Translations under genes and position numbers: made by a program
Part shown: one piece after another, positions 10,901 through 20,992 of the stretch
How the letters are laid out: every line of letters begins with the position of its first letter
How positions within the stretch are numbered: position 1 is the first letter of the stretch
From: Apteryx mantelli
Taxonomy: Eukaryota > Chordata > Aves > Apterygiformes > Apterygidae
Direction: 5' to 3'
Length of the DNA: 64,000 bases
Assembly: GCF_036417845.1 (NCBI RefSeq)
Contig: NC_090001.1
Span: forward strand, 9,655,501 to 9,719,500
Notes under the pieces: generated by a model
Database searches by the model: none
The model's input: only the letters and a program-made list of their open reading frames with translations
Told to the model about the DNA's origin: nothing

Positions 10901-12915
10901 TTAATTATGTACTAACTTAAATGTTTTGGATGGTTGAACACAGGTTATTCGTTTCATCATGTACCAGACCCTTATATACAATATGATTATAAGTGATAGA
11001 CATAATAGTATTAGAGTCAGTAAAATCACAATTGGATGAAGCATGAGATTGAAAATTCCCACTGCTGTCAGTGACCATCCAAGGAGAGTTTCCCATCAAT
11101 GATGCTCTCCATCCTTCTTCACTCTTTCCAGAACATGGTGTATTTCTTCTGTATCATGATGAACCATGATCAGGGTTTTTTGTCTGTTGTTTCAAGTGCA
11201 TTTCAGCAGTTGACACAGGTCGTTCTGTTGTAGCAGTTTTTTCACCAATATAAGATTCATTCTGATGGGAGTAGGCAGTAAGTCTTGATTTAATGTATAA
11301 TTAGATTGTAACAAATGATAAGATGTAACAGGAGCTGAATAATTAAAGCCGCATCCTGTAATTTCAGTGAAATTACAAACACAAATATTTGAATGACTGC
11401 TTGTATGTATAGTAATGTTATCTACAAATATAAAATCACAAAGAGTTCTCATACAAACACATCCTTTTCCAAGATATACAAGTACAGCTTCAGGGGGTTC
11501 ATCAGGATGTATTTCAAAATTACAAACATTTTGTTCAGTGTCAAGACAAATGTCTTGGGCTTTGAACAAATAAATCCTTGTTGTTCCTGTACAACACATG
11601 CGTTAACATCAACAGTTTGCCATTTGTTTCCATTTTCTTGGGCCCATACTCTATGTTCTAGTGGATAGAGTATAGTTCCATTGTGATTTAATACCAATGC
11701 AATGATTGGGTATATGGTGTATAGCGAAGCATTGCGTATTGTTAAGACAAAAGCTGTAGCCTTATTGTTGACAGGGTCATAAGTAAAGTTGACTAAATAC
11801 CACCAAGATTGGAATTCCCTTTCAAATTTAGTTGCATTATCCCAAATTGCCTTTCCAATTTCAGTGGGTAGGGTGCCCTCTTCACCTTCTACACCAAGTA
11901 GATTTACAATTAATTGGTGGTCTCTTTCATTCTTTCCCACTGAGGTAATATATCAGATAAGAGCCATTGGTTAGTTCCCAATGCTAATAGAGAAGACCAC
12001 AATGGATGTTCTAATTTGTGCAAATCACTTGTTGTTGTGCTTAGTTTATTTATTAGCACTTCGGCATCTATACTATTTAAGACTCCTAATCCTGTCCCTG
12101 TGATACTGGTCACATCTCTCCTTGTTCATTCTGGAGAGGTGAGGGTTCACCCATGCAACCATGCTGACCATCCTGCATAGGACATACTTAGGAACGGTGA
12201 ACAGGTTGGTTTGATTGTAGAGATATTAATTTGTGTCAATAGTTCTACTCGTTTAAGAGACCATGATGGATTAAATAACACTTGTTGTTGGCCTGTATTT
12301 TTGATCACATATGGTCCAATTTCATAAATTTGTGGGGATAGAGTTTTCTTATCCTTTATAACAGTAGAGGTATTTATGCTGGGTGGAACAATTACAGTTG
12401 GGGCAGATGTTGTTGTACTATGCTCAGCAATGCTAATCTTGAATTTAAATGAGAGCCCCACACTGTGATGGGCCCAGAGGCAGACCACAAAAACTGGTTG
12501 GACTAATGTAAAATTGTACCAACAATCCAATTTTGCCATGGCACAGTTTTTCCTCTGCTTTGTCCCTGTTTTTAACTTCGGTTACAGAGATCTGAGTTAT
12601 CCGCTCGTGAGTGGATCCATTAATTACTCTGCATCTTATTTTTGTTTCTTGTCCTACCTTTCCCAGCAATTGAGGGAGTCTCTTTGTTCTATCCCAGCTC
12701 CAGTCATTGCTCAAGTAAACCTCATCCCCACACATCACCACTGTTGACAAGTTTAGGCCTTTACTAGAACTTAATCCCATGCTTCCTGTGTATTTTACAC
12801 GAGCGCGAGACCAAGGCCAGTCTGTGATTTCTTTGTTGATAGTTAAATTGTCTAGTATCATCAAAACTTTCAACAGCAGTAGGCTTATGATTCTTCCTTT
12901 CCTCTTGTTGGATGC
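10901..12915 (-). pseudogene. env: Retroviral envelope, degenerate (ERV-2)
   Basis: The envelope frame is spread over several phases: surface-subunit pieces at 12445-12873 and 12147-12539, transmembrane-subunit pieces at 11910-12113, 11449-11940 and 11192-11599, and a hydrophobic anchor readable at about 10930-11090 followed by a short basic tail and a stop at 10901. Several NxS/T sites are present. A leucine-rich leader precedes the 12873 methionine. At least four frameshifts or stops disable it. No gammaretroviral CWLC or CX6CC signature was found, so it is not a close relative of the ERV-1 envelope. The assignment rests on position after integrase, glycosylation sites and the anchor. Confidence 0.65.
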
Positions 12916-12975
12916 TGCAAAACAAAAAGGTAGAATGGACCTGTCTCAGTGGGGTTGTCCGGACAGGTTACCCCC

Positions 12976-14897
12976 TTAGAAAGAAGGAAAAAACCATCGT
13001 GCACTAATTCTATGTTTTGCACCACTGCTATCAGTAGCTTCCCAGGCAAGTGGACCACAAGGTTTAGTTAGAGTCATAGGCACAGTACCGATGGATGGTA
13101 AGTTGACCATCACAGGTTGTCCTAGCTGTAAGGTTATTGAATATTCTCTTTTTCCAGAAGGTGGAGCACCAAGCCCAGCTCTTGCAAAGAATGCTTGGCT
13201 TACAGGGCTTCCAGTAGGTCCACACTGATTATTCAATTGATGGAGTACTTTGGGAAGTCGTGCATGCCATCAGGCCTTGTGCAGTTTGAGACTCCTTTTC
13301 AATAAGCTCTTTCTACCATCCCGTTTGATTGAGGATAGTATGGGGTGTGGAATACCCATTGAATTCCCTCTTGTTTTGCACAGTCTTGCATTTTCTTACA
13401 CGAGACGTGTGAGCCATTATCACTTTGGATAATACCAGGAGTAGGTAGATTTGAGAACCAGAACGACAGCCCTCATACTGTATTTCGCCCATCAGCAAGC
13501 CAGAGATTACTTCTACTCCTGTGAGGATGTATCGATATCCCGCAGAGGGTTTGAATGGCCAGATATAATCAATTTGCCATGTAGACCATAAAGTTTTCCC
13601 TTCAGTGATATGTAGAGGTGGTGTTTTAGCAGGATGATCTACTTGTAATTTTAATCTACACTGGGGACATTCTGTAAGAATAGTTTCACAAGTTTTCCTG
13701 TTTATGGGCCAGCCCTTACTCTGTGCAGCAAAGTAAAGCGCTTCTTTACCTGTGTGGCCTAGGTGTTGATGTAACCATTCTCCCAACTGATACCACTTGG
13801 GATTTAAGGTGATCTCTCTAATTTTAGTTAACTCATCTACCTTTTGGTTCCACTTCGTGGCTGGGTGATTATCCTTGGCATGAGCTTTCACCCATCTTGA
13901 ATGGTGCTTTCCTGGCTATATCTAGCAATAGTTGCTAATCTTGGTTTCTCCAAACTGGAGATCTATTTATTTCCCAATTCAAGGTTTCCCATTGACAGAG
14001 CCATTGTGTGGCACTGGCCCACACAGCATAAGAGTCTACATATATGACTTTTGCTCCATTCTGGGCTGCCAAAACAACCGCTCTTAATTCTCCTACTTGT
14101 GCACTGCCTTTCCCTTCTATTACTTGTTTGCCAGTGGTAATATCTAATGCAGCAGCCTTATATTGCCATTTACCATTTATCCTTTTTGCTGAGGCATCAG
14201 TGAACTAAATGTTTTTCGTTGGTGTACCCTCAGTGAGGGGCGGTGCATTCAGAATTGGTGAAGGTTTAAAAGGTTGTTGTAATGCTGAAGGGTCTGTATT
14301 TATGGGCATCTGTAATTTGGAAACCTTAGTTTGTCCTTCAGTTAATCGCATATTTTCTACAACTCCTGTTAGATAAGCATACCATTTTCTGATAGTGGGT
14401 TTTTGTGCAACTCCTTCTGGGGGAGCAGTCCCCTTTAGGATTGCTTCTAGCAAATTCGGTGGTCCTCTAGTTTGCATAGGTTGTCCCTGGTGTATTTTCT
14501 CAACTTGTTTAACTGCTAGGACTAAAGATAAAATCCTTTTCCCCATTCAGAATATCATTGTTCTGTTTCTTTAAATGCAGTTGAGCTAAATAATAAAGGT
14601 CTTTTTGGTCCATCCGGGCCAGTTTGGAACAGGTTACAGGAAGAGCGAAACCCCATTTGGCTATAATAGGGTCATGGGGGTGTACTGGTCCCAAGGACTG
14701 ATAGGTTTTTAATTCTTCAGTTAGAGTTTTGACAGCCTCTTTATGTTCAAATTTCCACTCCCAGGGTTTGTTTTTCCGTAAGAGTGAATATAATGGACAG
14801 GAAATGATATAAAATCCAGGTACATGCTTGCTCCAATATCCTAAAGTTTCCATTAATTGTTGTAACTCCTTCCTCGATTGGGGCATTTGGGGCTGTG
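12976..14897 (-). pseudogene. pol: Retroviral pol 3' part: RT end, RNase H, integrase (ERV-2)
   Basis: In order from the right: an RT connection region (14509-14900, 'LGYWSKHVPGF'); an RNase H with its acidic residues in TDASAK (about 14190), GELRA (about 14085) and VDSYA (about 14035); an integrase zinc domain with HLGHTG and CPQC (13670-13770); an integrase core with the first aspartate in WQIDY (about 13570) and a glutamate in an NGMVE-like context near 13310; and a C-terminal domain at 12976-13236. Frameshifts and stops separate these blocks. It would have reverse-transcribed and integrated the element but is now non-functional. Confidence 0.8.
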
Positions 14898-15914
14898 CTG
14901 CTCTTGGGGATCCCGGACCAGGCTGCGCTTCTGTACAAAAGTCTGGAAAAGCTTGGATGTGAGCCTCTAGAGAAGAGGGATTTTTCTGGGCACTCACAGC
15001 AACCCAAACAGGACCCAGGAAAGTCGAGGGAAACCCGTCCCACACATATCAAACCCACTGCTCTCCCTGGAGACCTTCCTGGACCCTCAGGCTGGGAGCA
15101 GGAGGGGGCATGGGAGCACAGCCACATCCCAGACTTGCCTCCATCAGGCCTTCAGCTCCACAATGTGTCATAGCTTCAAGTGAGCTCTCTCAAGCAATGC
15201 TTCCCATGCCCCTGGTGTGTAAAGAAGACTTTGGGTAGACACACAGGAGACAAGTGGGAGAAAGGGCAGAGACCCCAGGGTGCAGAGCTGGGCTCCCACC
15301 ATCATAGATGGGGTGCCACAGGCTGAATAAGCCAACCAACTCCTTCTGCAGTGACTTGGAAAGCCACATCTCTGACAGCATTCAAGGGCATGGAGTCTCC
15401 CTTCTGCAGGATTTGCCCCTGGACTGTGCAGAGACCAGGAAGAGCCGGAAGGTTGCTTGCAGGGATGTTCTCAAGCTTCAGCAGCTGAAGAGCTGGGAGC
15501 TGGTCACCTCACAAACTTCTGAATGAATCAAAATGCAGGTCCTGAGGCATTGCACCACCTTAAAGACTCTGCACCGAGCCCGGACAGCAGTACTGCAGTG
15601 TGTGGGCATGTCCTGAGAAGCCCAGAGTCATCAAATGTGTACAGCCCCCAGGAGAGCAAGGGTGCCAGGGGGGTCCAGGGTGCCATGGACTGTACCCAGG
15701 GGAAAGCACTGCCCCAAGGTGACACTGAAAAGCCCAAGGACCTATTGAAGCCCAGAGACAAAAAACAGCTTTCCCCAGGCTCAGCCAGAAGGAAAACTGG
15801 GCAAATTTTATGGGAAATGGGAAAACTTCCCCAGATTTGCTGCCTGGCCTGGCCCATGGCTTTGGAGCCTGGCAGGGACCAGGGTCCTGGATAAGGGCCT
15901 CTGGATGATGTGTG
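14898..15914. other. Intervening sequence, nothing recognised
   Basis: GC-rich and free of long open frames with recognisable content. No match to the OR unit, CR1 or the retroviruses was seen by eye. Confidence 0.5.
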
Positions 15915-16475
15915 TTAAGGGTATGTTTGCTCTTTTCTGGCACATCATGTCTATCTTAAGCACTGCAGACCGAGAAACCTTGCTGAGGACTTTGAAAAGC
16001 AAAGAGCCTGCTTTGGTGCCCAAAGGAGGAAGGCTCTCTCCTCTCACATGTTCTCCTACATCCTGCTTCTCCAAAAAGAGAGGGACCCACAGGAGAAACC
16101 AGTCTTGAGGCTCACCAAAGCATCTCAATGCGTGGCCATGCTTTGTGCTGTTTCAACCCACATGACTTTGAGCCTGTAAAAATGTCAAACCCCAAACCAA
16201 GCCCCAAACCCCAGATTCCTGCAGAGATCTGCCCAGTGCAGCAACCTGCCAGTGCAGGGGCACAGAAGTGGCTTCTCTTGTTCCCCATTTTAGCTATTTC
16301 ACTGCCTTTGGCAACATCTGCAGATGTTCCTCAAGGAGTTATCAGAAAAATATATAGGAAAATTCCTGAGGTGGAGGGAGGTGACTGCTTTCCAGGACAT
16401 GAGGGGACATCTATCTACTCTCTCCCTGCCTCTGCCATCTCCATGGCAGTGACCTACTGAGCCCCCAGATGACAT
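15915..16475. repeat. Duplicated block, left part (pairs with 62342-62889)
   Basis: Near-colinear with 62342 onwards: both read GCAGACCGAGAAAC, GCAAAGAGCCTGCTTTGGTG, TTCTCCTACATCCTGCTTCT and GCTGTTTCAACCCACATGAC in the same order. Its right end is the insertion point of the ERV-1 provirus; the block resumes at 23618. No coding content is seen. Confidence 0.85.
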
Positions 16476-16990
16476 TGTTATAGGTAAACGTGACAAATTG
16501 ACAACCACTCGGGCCGGGTTGCATAAATTCCAATTTAATAATTGAGCAAGTCACAAGTAAGCAAAACAGCGCTGGGCGGCCGGGGGGGAGTCTCCTGCTC
16601 CACCAACAACGGCGCGCACAACCCCCCCTCACAGTCTCCTTATATGCGATTCCAGTTCCGGGTATACGGGGTACCTCCTGTAACTTCTGCGGTTGCGCCG
16701 GCTGTTGCTAGGGGGTCTTCTTCAGCCCTCTGGTGGTCGTGGGGATGAAGGCTGGAGTCTTCCTCTGCATTGTGTGCCATATTAGGCTATCTAAACTAAC
16801 ATTGCTACTTCGCTAGCTCAGCTCAATTTTCTCAGGCGGAGTACATGCCCCCCCACCACAGGCTGTAGGATGTTCCCACAGATGTTCCCAAGGCTGTTTC
16901 TCACTGATGTAACGAATTAGTACATACCACAATACAAGATGTTCCCAAGGCTGTTTCTCACTTTGATGCAACAAATTAGCACATATCACA
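16476..16990 (-). repeat. ERV-1 3' LTR (515 bp)
   Basis: Same length and apparently same sequence as 23099-23613, offset 6623 throughout. On the minus strand it begins TGTGATATGTGC and ends CCTATAACA. The first bases include the env stop codon. U3 holds a tandem 57-bp duplication (copies start at 16881 and 16938 on the plus strand) and a TATA-like CATATAAGG at 16639-16647. Confidence 0.95.
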
Positions 16991-18890
16991 ATCCCCCCTT
17001 TTTGTTTTGGTCCCCTCTAATTTGTTCATCAAATCGAGCAACAGCCTCCTGTGCCAGGGAGAGCATAGGGTTATGCTTACTCTCATCTTCATTTAGTTGT
17101 TCATATTGACTTTTTATCAACAGTAGGTGGGCAGCTTCGAGTCTGCTTTTTGCTAAGTTAATTATTTTATTTACTATACACGGCCCAAAGGTCAACACGA
17201 GTACTAGTAAAGTTAATGGACCCGCTATTGCAGACAATAAGGTTGTTAGCCAAGGAGAACGACTGAACCATGATTCATACCACCCTTGCTGGGCTTCTCT
17301 TTCCTTTTTACGTTTTTCAAGGCCTTCTCTCAATTTTGCCATAGTATCCCTGACAACTCCTGTATGATCCGCGTAAAAACAACATTCTTCTCCTAAGGCT
17401 GCACACAATCCTCCCTGTCGCAAAAATAAGAGGTCCATCCCTCTTCTGTTCTGTAACACTACTTCTGATAGCGATGTCAATGACTTTTCTAAAGCTGTAA
17501 TGGATTTTTCTATTCGTTCTAAGTCCTCATCCACAGCTGCCCGTAGAGTGCTAAGGCTCTGCTGTTGCATCACTAAGGAGGAAATTCCGGTTCCCGCTCC
17601 CACTGCCCCAAGACCCAGTAAGGTGGCTATAGTAATTGCGGTGAATGGTTCCCTCTTTACTCGGACTGGGTGAGGGGCGTCCCAATGATCGTACATCACA
17701 TTTTCTGGATGGTACAAGATCCTTGGAACTACTTCCACTTGTATACAATATTCTGGGGACCCACTGAGTACCTTTAGGGAGACACAGGGAGTTAGGCCCG
17801 TTTTTGAGCATATCCATCTAGTTCCTTTGGTGGGAATAATCCATCCAATTTCGGAGGTGTAGGTTTGCAATGTTATAGATCCACACAACTTTCTTTTTGA
17901 TTTTGGTACCTTGCCAATACACATTCCCATTCCCGTAACCTGTTCCATGGTTAACCCCTTCTTCTTATCTTCCCATTGACAATGTGAGTCGGAATCCCTG
18001 CTTAAAGTATATGTCATATTTACTCCTATTGCTTCATAAAAAGGGGGTCTTATATCGTAGCATAACCAGCAATGGGTAGTTATACTAGGGGTTGTAGCAT
18101 TTAATACTTTGTAGGTTGCTTGCACAACCTTCCACAGAGGATTGTCTACCCTCTCTGTGGCTTTACTTTCCGAGATTACAACAGTATCTTTCAGGGTGGG
18201 GTGGTTCATAGGAATACTTGTCGAATTCATGATCATACTCGTGGGTTTGATTCTTGATTCCACCCCTTTAACAACTAGATTCGGCCCTATTGCTTGAGGA
18301 GTGGGTCGCACACTTTCTTTCTTTATGAAAATTAATCCACCTCTATCGGTCCCGGACTCCCAGAACCGGACTCCCCAGGTCTTTCCCAAAAACCATCCCG
18401 GATCCTCTGGACGGGTGATATTTATCACTAAATGTTTACAAGTTCCCGGGGGGGTATAGTGGGGATTTCCCCGATACCCCAGCTGGAAATCCTCTTTGGG
18501 GGGGGTACACCCAGAAGGCCCCCATTTTACTGATAAAAACTTATCTGACCCTGCTCCTGGGGCCCAATCAGAGGCTATAGTTTCACATCCCCAATAAGCA
18601 CAATAATAAGAGTTTGGGTAGTTACAGTATCCTCGCCCAGGATTAGAACTAGGACAAAAGTAAAATGGTTTCCCGAACTCTCTTCGACTCAAACATGGCT
18701 CAGTGGGTACCAATTCACACAAGGTAGGTGTGAATGTAGGGCTCCCGGGTACACTTCGCACTTGGATCACTTTTTGATCTTCCCACCTTATTAATGACCA
18801 TTTAAAGGGTTGGTGTACGTTATGTTCCCCTTTGATTCGTCTTCCTAATAAGCCCAGCACAATCATCTTCCAGAGGAGTAGTGGACCCAT
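16986..18890 (-). CDS. env: ERV-1 envelope glycoprotein, intact 634 aa
   Basis: A class I fusion glycoprotein precursor, uninterrupted. Residues 1-20 look like a signal peptide. The surface subunit carries the CWLC disulphide-exchange motif at 274-277, with NxS/T sites such as NIT (157) and NAT (264). A furin site RVKR at 410-413 is followed by a hydrophobic glycine/alanine-rich fusion peptide. The transmembrane subunit has a heptad region, a gammaretroviral immunosuppressive-type segment near 480-495, the CX6CC motif at 496-504, an anchor at about 549-575 and a YEQL tail motif at 596-599. The length is close to gammaretroviral Env. The start ATG sits in a good Kozak context (GCC before, G after). 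The stop overlaps the first LTR bases. Whether it is expressed or fusogenic is unknown. Confidence 0.93.
   Translation of the reverse strand: MGPLLLWKMIVLGLLGRRIKGEHNVHQPFKWSLIRWEDQKVIQVRSVPGSPTFTPTLCELVPTEPCLSRREFGKPFYFCPSSNPGRGYCNYPNSYYCAYWGCETIASDWAPGAGSDKFLSVKWGPSGCTPPKEDFQLGYRGNPHYTPPGTCKHLVINITRPEDPGWFLGKTWGVRFWESGTDRGGLIFIKKESVRPTPQAIGPNLVVKGVESRIKPTSMIMNSTSIPMNHPTLKDTVVISESKATERVDNPLWKVVQATYKVLNATTPSITTHCWLCYDIRPPFYEAIGVNMTYTLSRDSDSHCQWEDKKKGLTMEQVTGMGMCIGKVPKSKRKLCGSITLQTYTSEIGWIIPTKGTRWICSKTGLTPCVSLKVLSGSPEYCIQVEVVPRILYHPENVMYDHWDAPHPVRVKREPFTAITIATLLGLGAVGAGTGISSLVMQQQSLSTLRAAVDEDLERIEKSITALEKSLTSLSEVVLQNRRGMDLLFLRQGGLCAALGEECCFYADHTGVVRDTMAKLREGLEKRKKEREAQQGWYESWFSRSPWLTTLLSAIAGPLTLLVLVLTFGPCIVNKIINLAKSRLEAAHLLLIKSQYEQLNEDESKHNPMLSLAQEAVARFDEQIRGDQNKKGGL
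16993..17003 (-). promoter_or_regulatory. Polypurine tract of ERV-1
   Basis: On the minus strand AAAAAGGGGGG lies two bases upstream of the 3' LTR. This is the expected plus-strand DNA primer for reverse transcription. It also encodes the last residues of Env (KKGGL). Confidence 0.85.
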
Positions 18891-18983
18891 GGCTTGGTTT
18901 AACGGATACTTTACAAACTCTTAATGCCTTGGAGGGGCGATCCGTGATGCCAGGTGTCTCTGGGACTTTAAAAAGTCTGGGTC

Positions 18984-19394
18984 TTATAATTTTAGGTATT
19001 CCTGCTTAGGAGGTGGCTTGTCGGCCTCGATCCCCACAGTTTCTGTACGTCTCTGTCTCCTCTGCCTACTCTTTTGCTCAGAGCAGCAGGGTGTACCTGT
19101 CTTCTCGACAGCAGCCGTATTCTTCAGGGGAACCTCCTTTATGTGCCTTTCTGATTTGAAAGGCTTCCCAGTTTTTTCAAGAGAGACACCCAACATACGG
19201 CACGGTCCACCTACAATTGGTGTTTTTAATATTGGCCTTTTAACAAAGGCTTCCCACCATTCTACCAATCTTTTCTTATGATCTTTTAATGTCCAATAAG
19301 TCAATTTTGTCGTAACAAAGGCGGCAGATGCCGCTAGGGAGATACCCGTACTAACAATGAGTCCACTACTTCCCTTCACAAACCCTACATGCAT
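18984..19394 (-). CDS. Unexplained 136-aa frame between pol and env of ERV-1
   Basis: I do not recognise this protein. The frame opens at an ATG with G at -3, 72 bases after the integrase stop, and ends 93 bases before the env ATG. Residues 9-28 are hydrophobic (a possible membrane segment), followed by an aromatic/basic stretch containing VEWWEAF, two adjacent cysteines near 103-104 and the arginine-rich run KSRQRRQRR at 108-116; the C-terminus is polar. Simple gammaretroviruses have overlapping pol and env and no gene here. It could be an accessory protein made from a spliced mRNA, the residue of an older env 5' end, or captured non-coding sequence that stays open by chance. Arginine-rich runs of this kind occur in RNA-binding or nuclear proteins, but function here is speculation. 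Confidence 0.4.
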   Translation of the reverse strand: MHVGFVKGSSGLIVSTGISLAASAAFVTTKLTYWTLKDHKKRLVEWWEAFVKRPILKTPIVGGPCRMLGVSLEKTGKPFKSERHIKEVPLKNTAAVEKTGTPCCSEQKSRQRRQRRTETVGIEADKPPPKQEYLKL

Positions 19395-19466
19395 AACACA
19401 CAAATGGATAACAAATACAATGTGGGGTTATAACAAATACTATGTTAGGTTTTACAAAAGGTGGTC

Positions 19467-20145
19467 TCACTTATCGAGGATTCCAGGTTTCTTCTTGAAG
19501 GTTACTTTTAAATTGTCCGGGTTTCCAAAGGCTTCCCACGATGATTCCGAAATCGGTCCTTTAATTCTGCTAGCGTGTGTCCATCCTCGCTCTGCGGTGC
19601 GAATAGCAGTGTCTGTGGTAAGCAAAACAAGGAAAGGTCCCTCCCAGCGGGGAGTCAAGGACGAGTCTTTCCAGGTTTTAATTAAAACCTTGTCTCCAGG
19701 GTTAACTCGGTGAATAGCTACATCTAGTGGAGGTCTCTGTACTATTAGTCCTTTCTTTATCAATTCTTGTCTTCTCTTCATAAGCTCTGTAATATATTTC
19801 TGTAACAATCTCTCTTCTACTTTAGGATGTTCTTTCGGTATTTCTAAATCGTATGGCATCCCATATAACATTTCAAAAGGGGAGACTCCTGTGTCAGTTC
19901 TGGGCTGAGTTCGTATATTCAATAAAGCTAAGGGTAAACACTTGATCCAATTCATCTGGGTTTCCATCATTAGCTTCGTTAACTGTTTTTTTATTTCCCC
20001 ATTCATCCTTTCTACCTTTCCCGAACTTTGAGGATGCCAAGGAGTGTGATACTCCCACCTGATTCCTAAAGGATCTAATGTTTCTTTAATGACTTTGGAT
20101 GTAAAATGTGGCCCCCTGTCTGAGTCTATGACCAACACATTCCCA
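19467..20145 (-). pseudogene. pol: ERV-1 integrase, C-terminal fragment
   Basis: About 223 codons cover the end of the integrase core and the C-terminal domain. The second catalytic aspartate is in DSDRGPHF and the glutamate in SSGKVERMNGE; the first catalytic aspartate and the zinc domain are gone with the deletion. A C-terminal segment containing PRWEGPF, typical of the gammaretroviral DNA-binding domain, precedes the TGA at 19467-19469. It is out of frame with the upstream pol part, so it is not translated as part of Gag-Pol. No start codon of its own is evident. Confidence 0.9.
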
Positions 20146-20989
20146 TCCTATGGGTATCTGGGTCTTCCCACTCGAAGGCAAAAAAGTCTCTACATTCTTC
20201 CTTAAGGGGGCATGCCCAAAATGCATCTTTCAGGTCTATAACCGTATACCATTTAGCCTCAGGTGACAGCTGACTAAGTATGGTATAGGGGTTAGCTACA
20301 ATTGGGAACCTGGTAATTGTTCTTTTGTTTATTTCTCTTAAATCTTGTACCAACCTATAAGTCCCGTCTGATTTCTTTATGGGTAGTATGGGGGTATTAT
20401 GGGGAGACATACAAGGCTCCAGTAACCTTTGATTTATTAGCCTCTGAATTACTGGTCGGAGTCCTTGCCTCCCTTCCTGTGACATTGGATATTGTTTGAC
20501 TCTAACAGGGATTTCTGGATTTCGTATACTCACTTCAAAGGGAGCAATATCTAGTCTTCCTACTGATTCTGGGGTATACCAAACTTCAGGGTTAATTTTG
20601 GCCTCATCTTCAATAGTAAGGGTGCATAATTTTATAACTAATTCTTGATTCTCTACTTCTAAATTGACTCCTAATTCAACCATCATATCTCGGCCCAGTA
20701 AATTATATTCAGCTTCGGGAACTAATAAAAAGGATCCAACACTTAGTCGAGAGTCTGATTCTATTTCCACATTTTTAATTACTGGGACCTTAAAGGGTTC
20801 TCCCTTAGCTCCTATCACTTGTAATTTCTCTGGGGATGGTTTACACCCCCAGGGTACCGTTTGGACAGTAGATCTTTCTGCCCCAGAATCCACAAGGAAT
20901 TCTACTTCTTGTCGCTGGGGACCCAATTTCAGTTTTATCAAGGGCTCGGTTCCTTTATGAGTCCCCAGCAGATAGAGCCCCTGACCCCC
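20146..20989 (-). pseudogene. pol: ERV-1 protease and N-terminal RT, truncated pol
   Basis: In the same frame as gag after the amber codon. An aspartic protease with LVDSGA (active-site D-S-G) is followed by the RT N-terminus with LPIKKSDGTYRLVQDLR and the first polymerase aspartate in VIDLKDAFW. The frame crosses the deletion joint near 20140-20150 and ends at 20126. The YxDD box, thumb, RNase H and integrase zinc domain are absent. The protease part looks complete, so Gag maturation might still be possible if readthrough occurs, but reverse transcription is not. Confidence 0.9.
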
Positions 20990-20992
20990 CTA
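20978..20992 (-). promoter_or_regulatory. Gag stop readthrough signal of ERV-1
   Basis: The gag frame ends in TAG followed on the minus strand by GGGGGTCAGGGG, with protease-pol continuing in the same frame. This closely resembles the purine-rich spacer after the amber codon of murine leukaemia viruses, which allows a few percent suppression to make Gag-Pol (established mechanism). A downstream pseudoknot was not verified. Confidence 0.8.

Larger units (their letters stand above)
10068..14897 (-). mobile_element. Endogenous retrovirus ERV-2, 3' half-provirus
   Basis: In minus orientation the order from 14897 down is RT C-terminal region, RNase H, integrase, env, polypurine-like GGGGTGGAG, LTR. 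Gag, protease, most of RT and the 5' LTR are missing; retroviral similarity fades near 14897 into unrecognised sequence. All genes are broken by frameshifts. A related LTR without internal sequence lies at 61667-62341. The retroviral genus is uncertain. Confidence 0.8.

Noticed and set aside
16542..16748. 68-codon frames, identical in both LTRs
   Set aside because: Chance frame in duplicated LTR sequence, antisense to the provirus, with no known motif.
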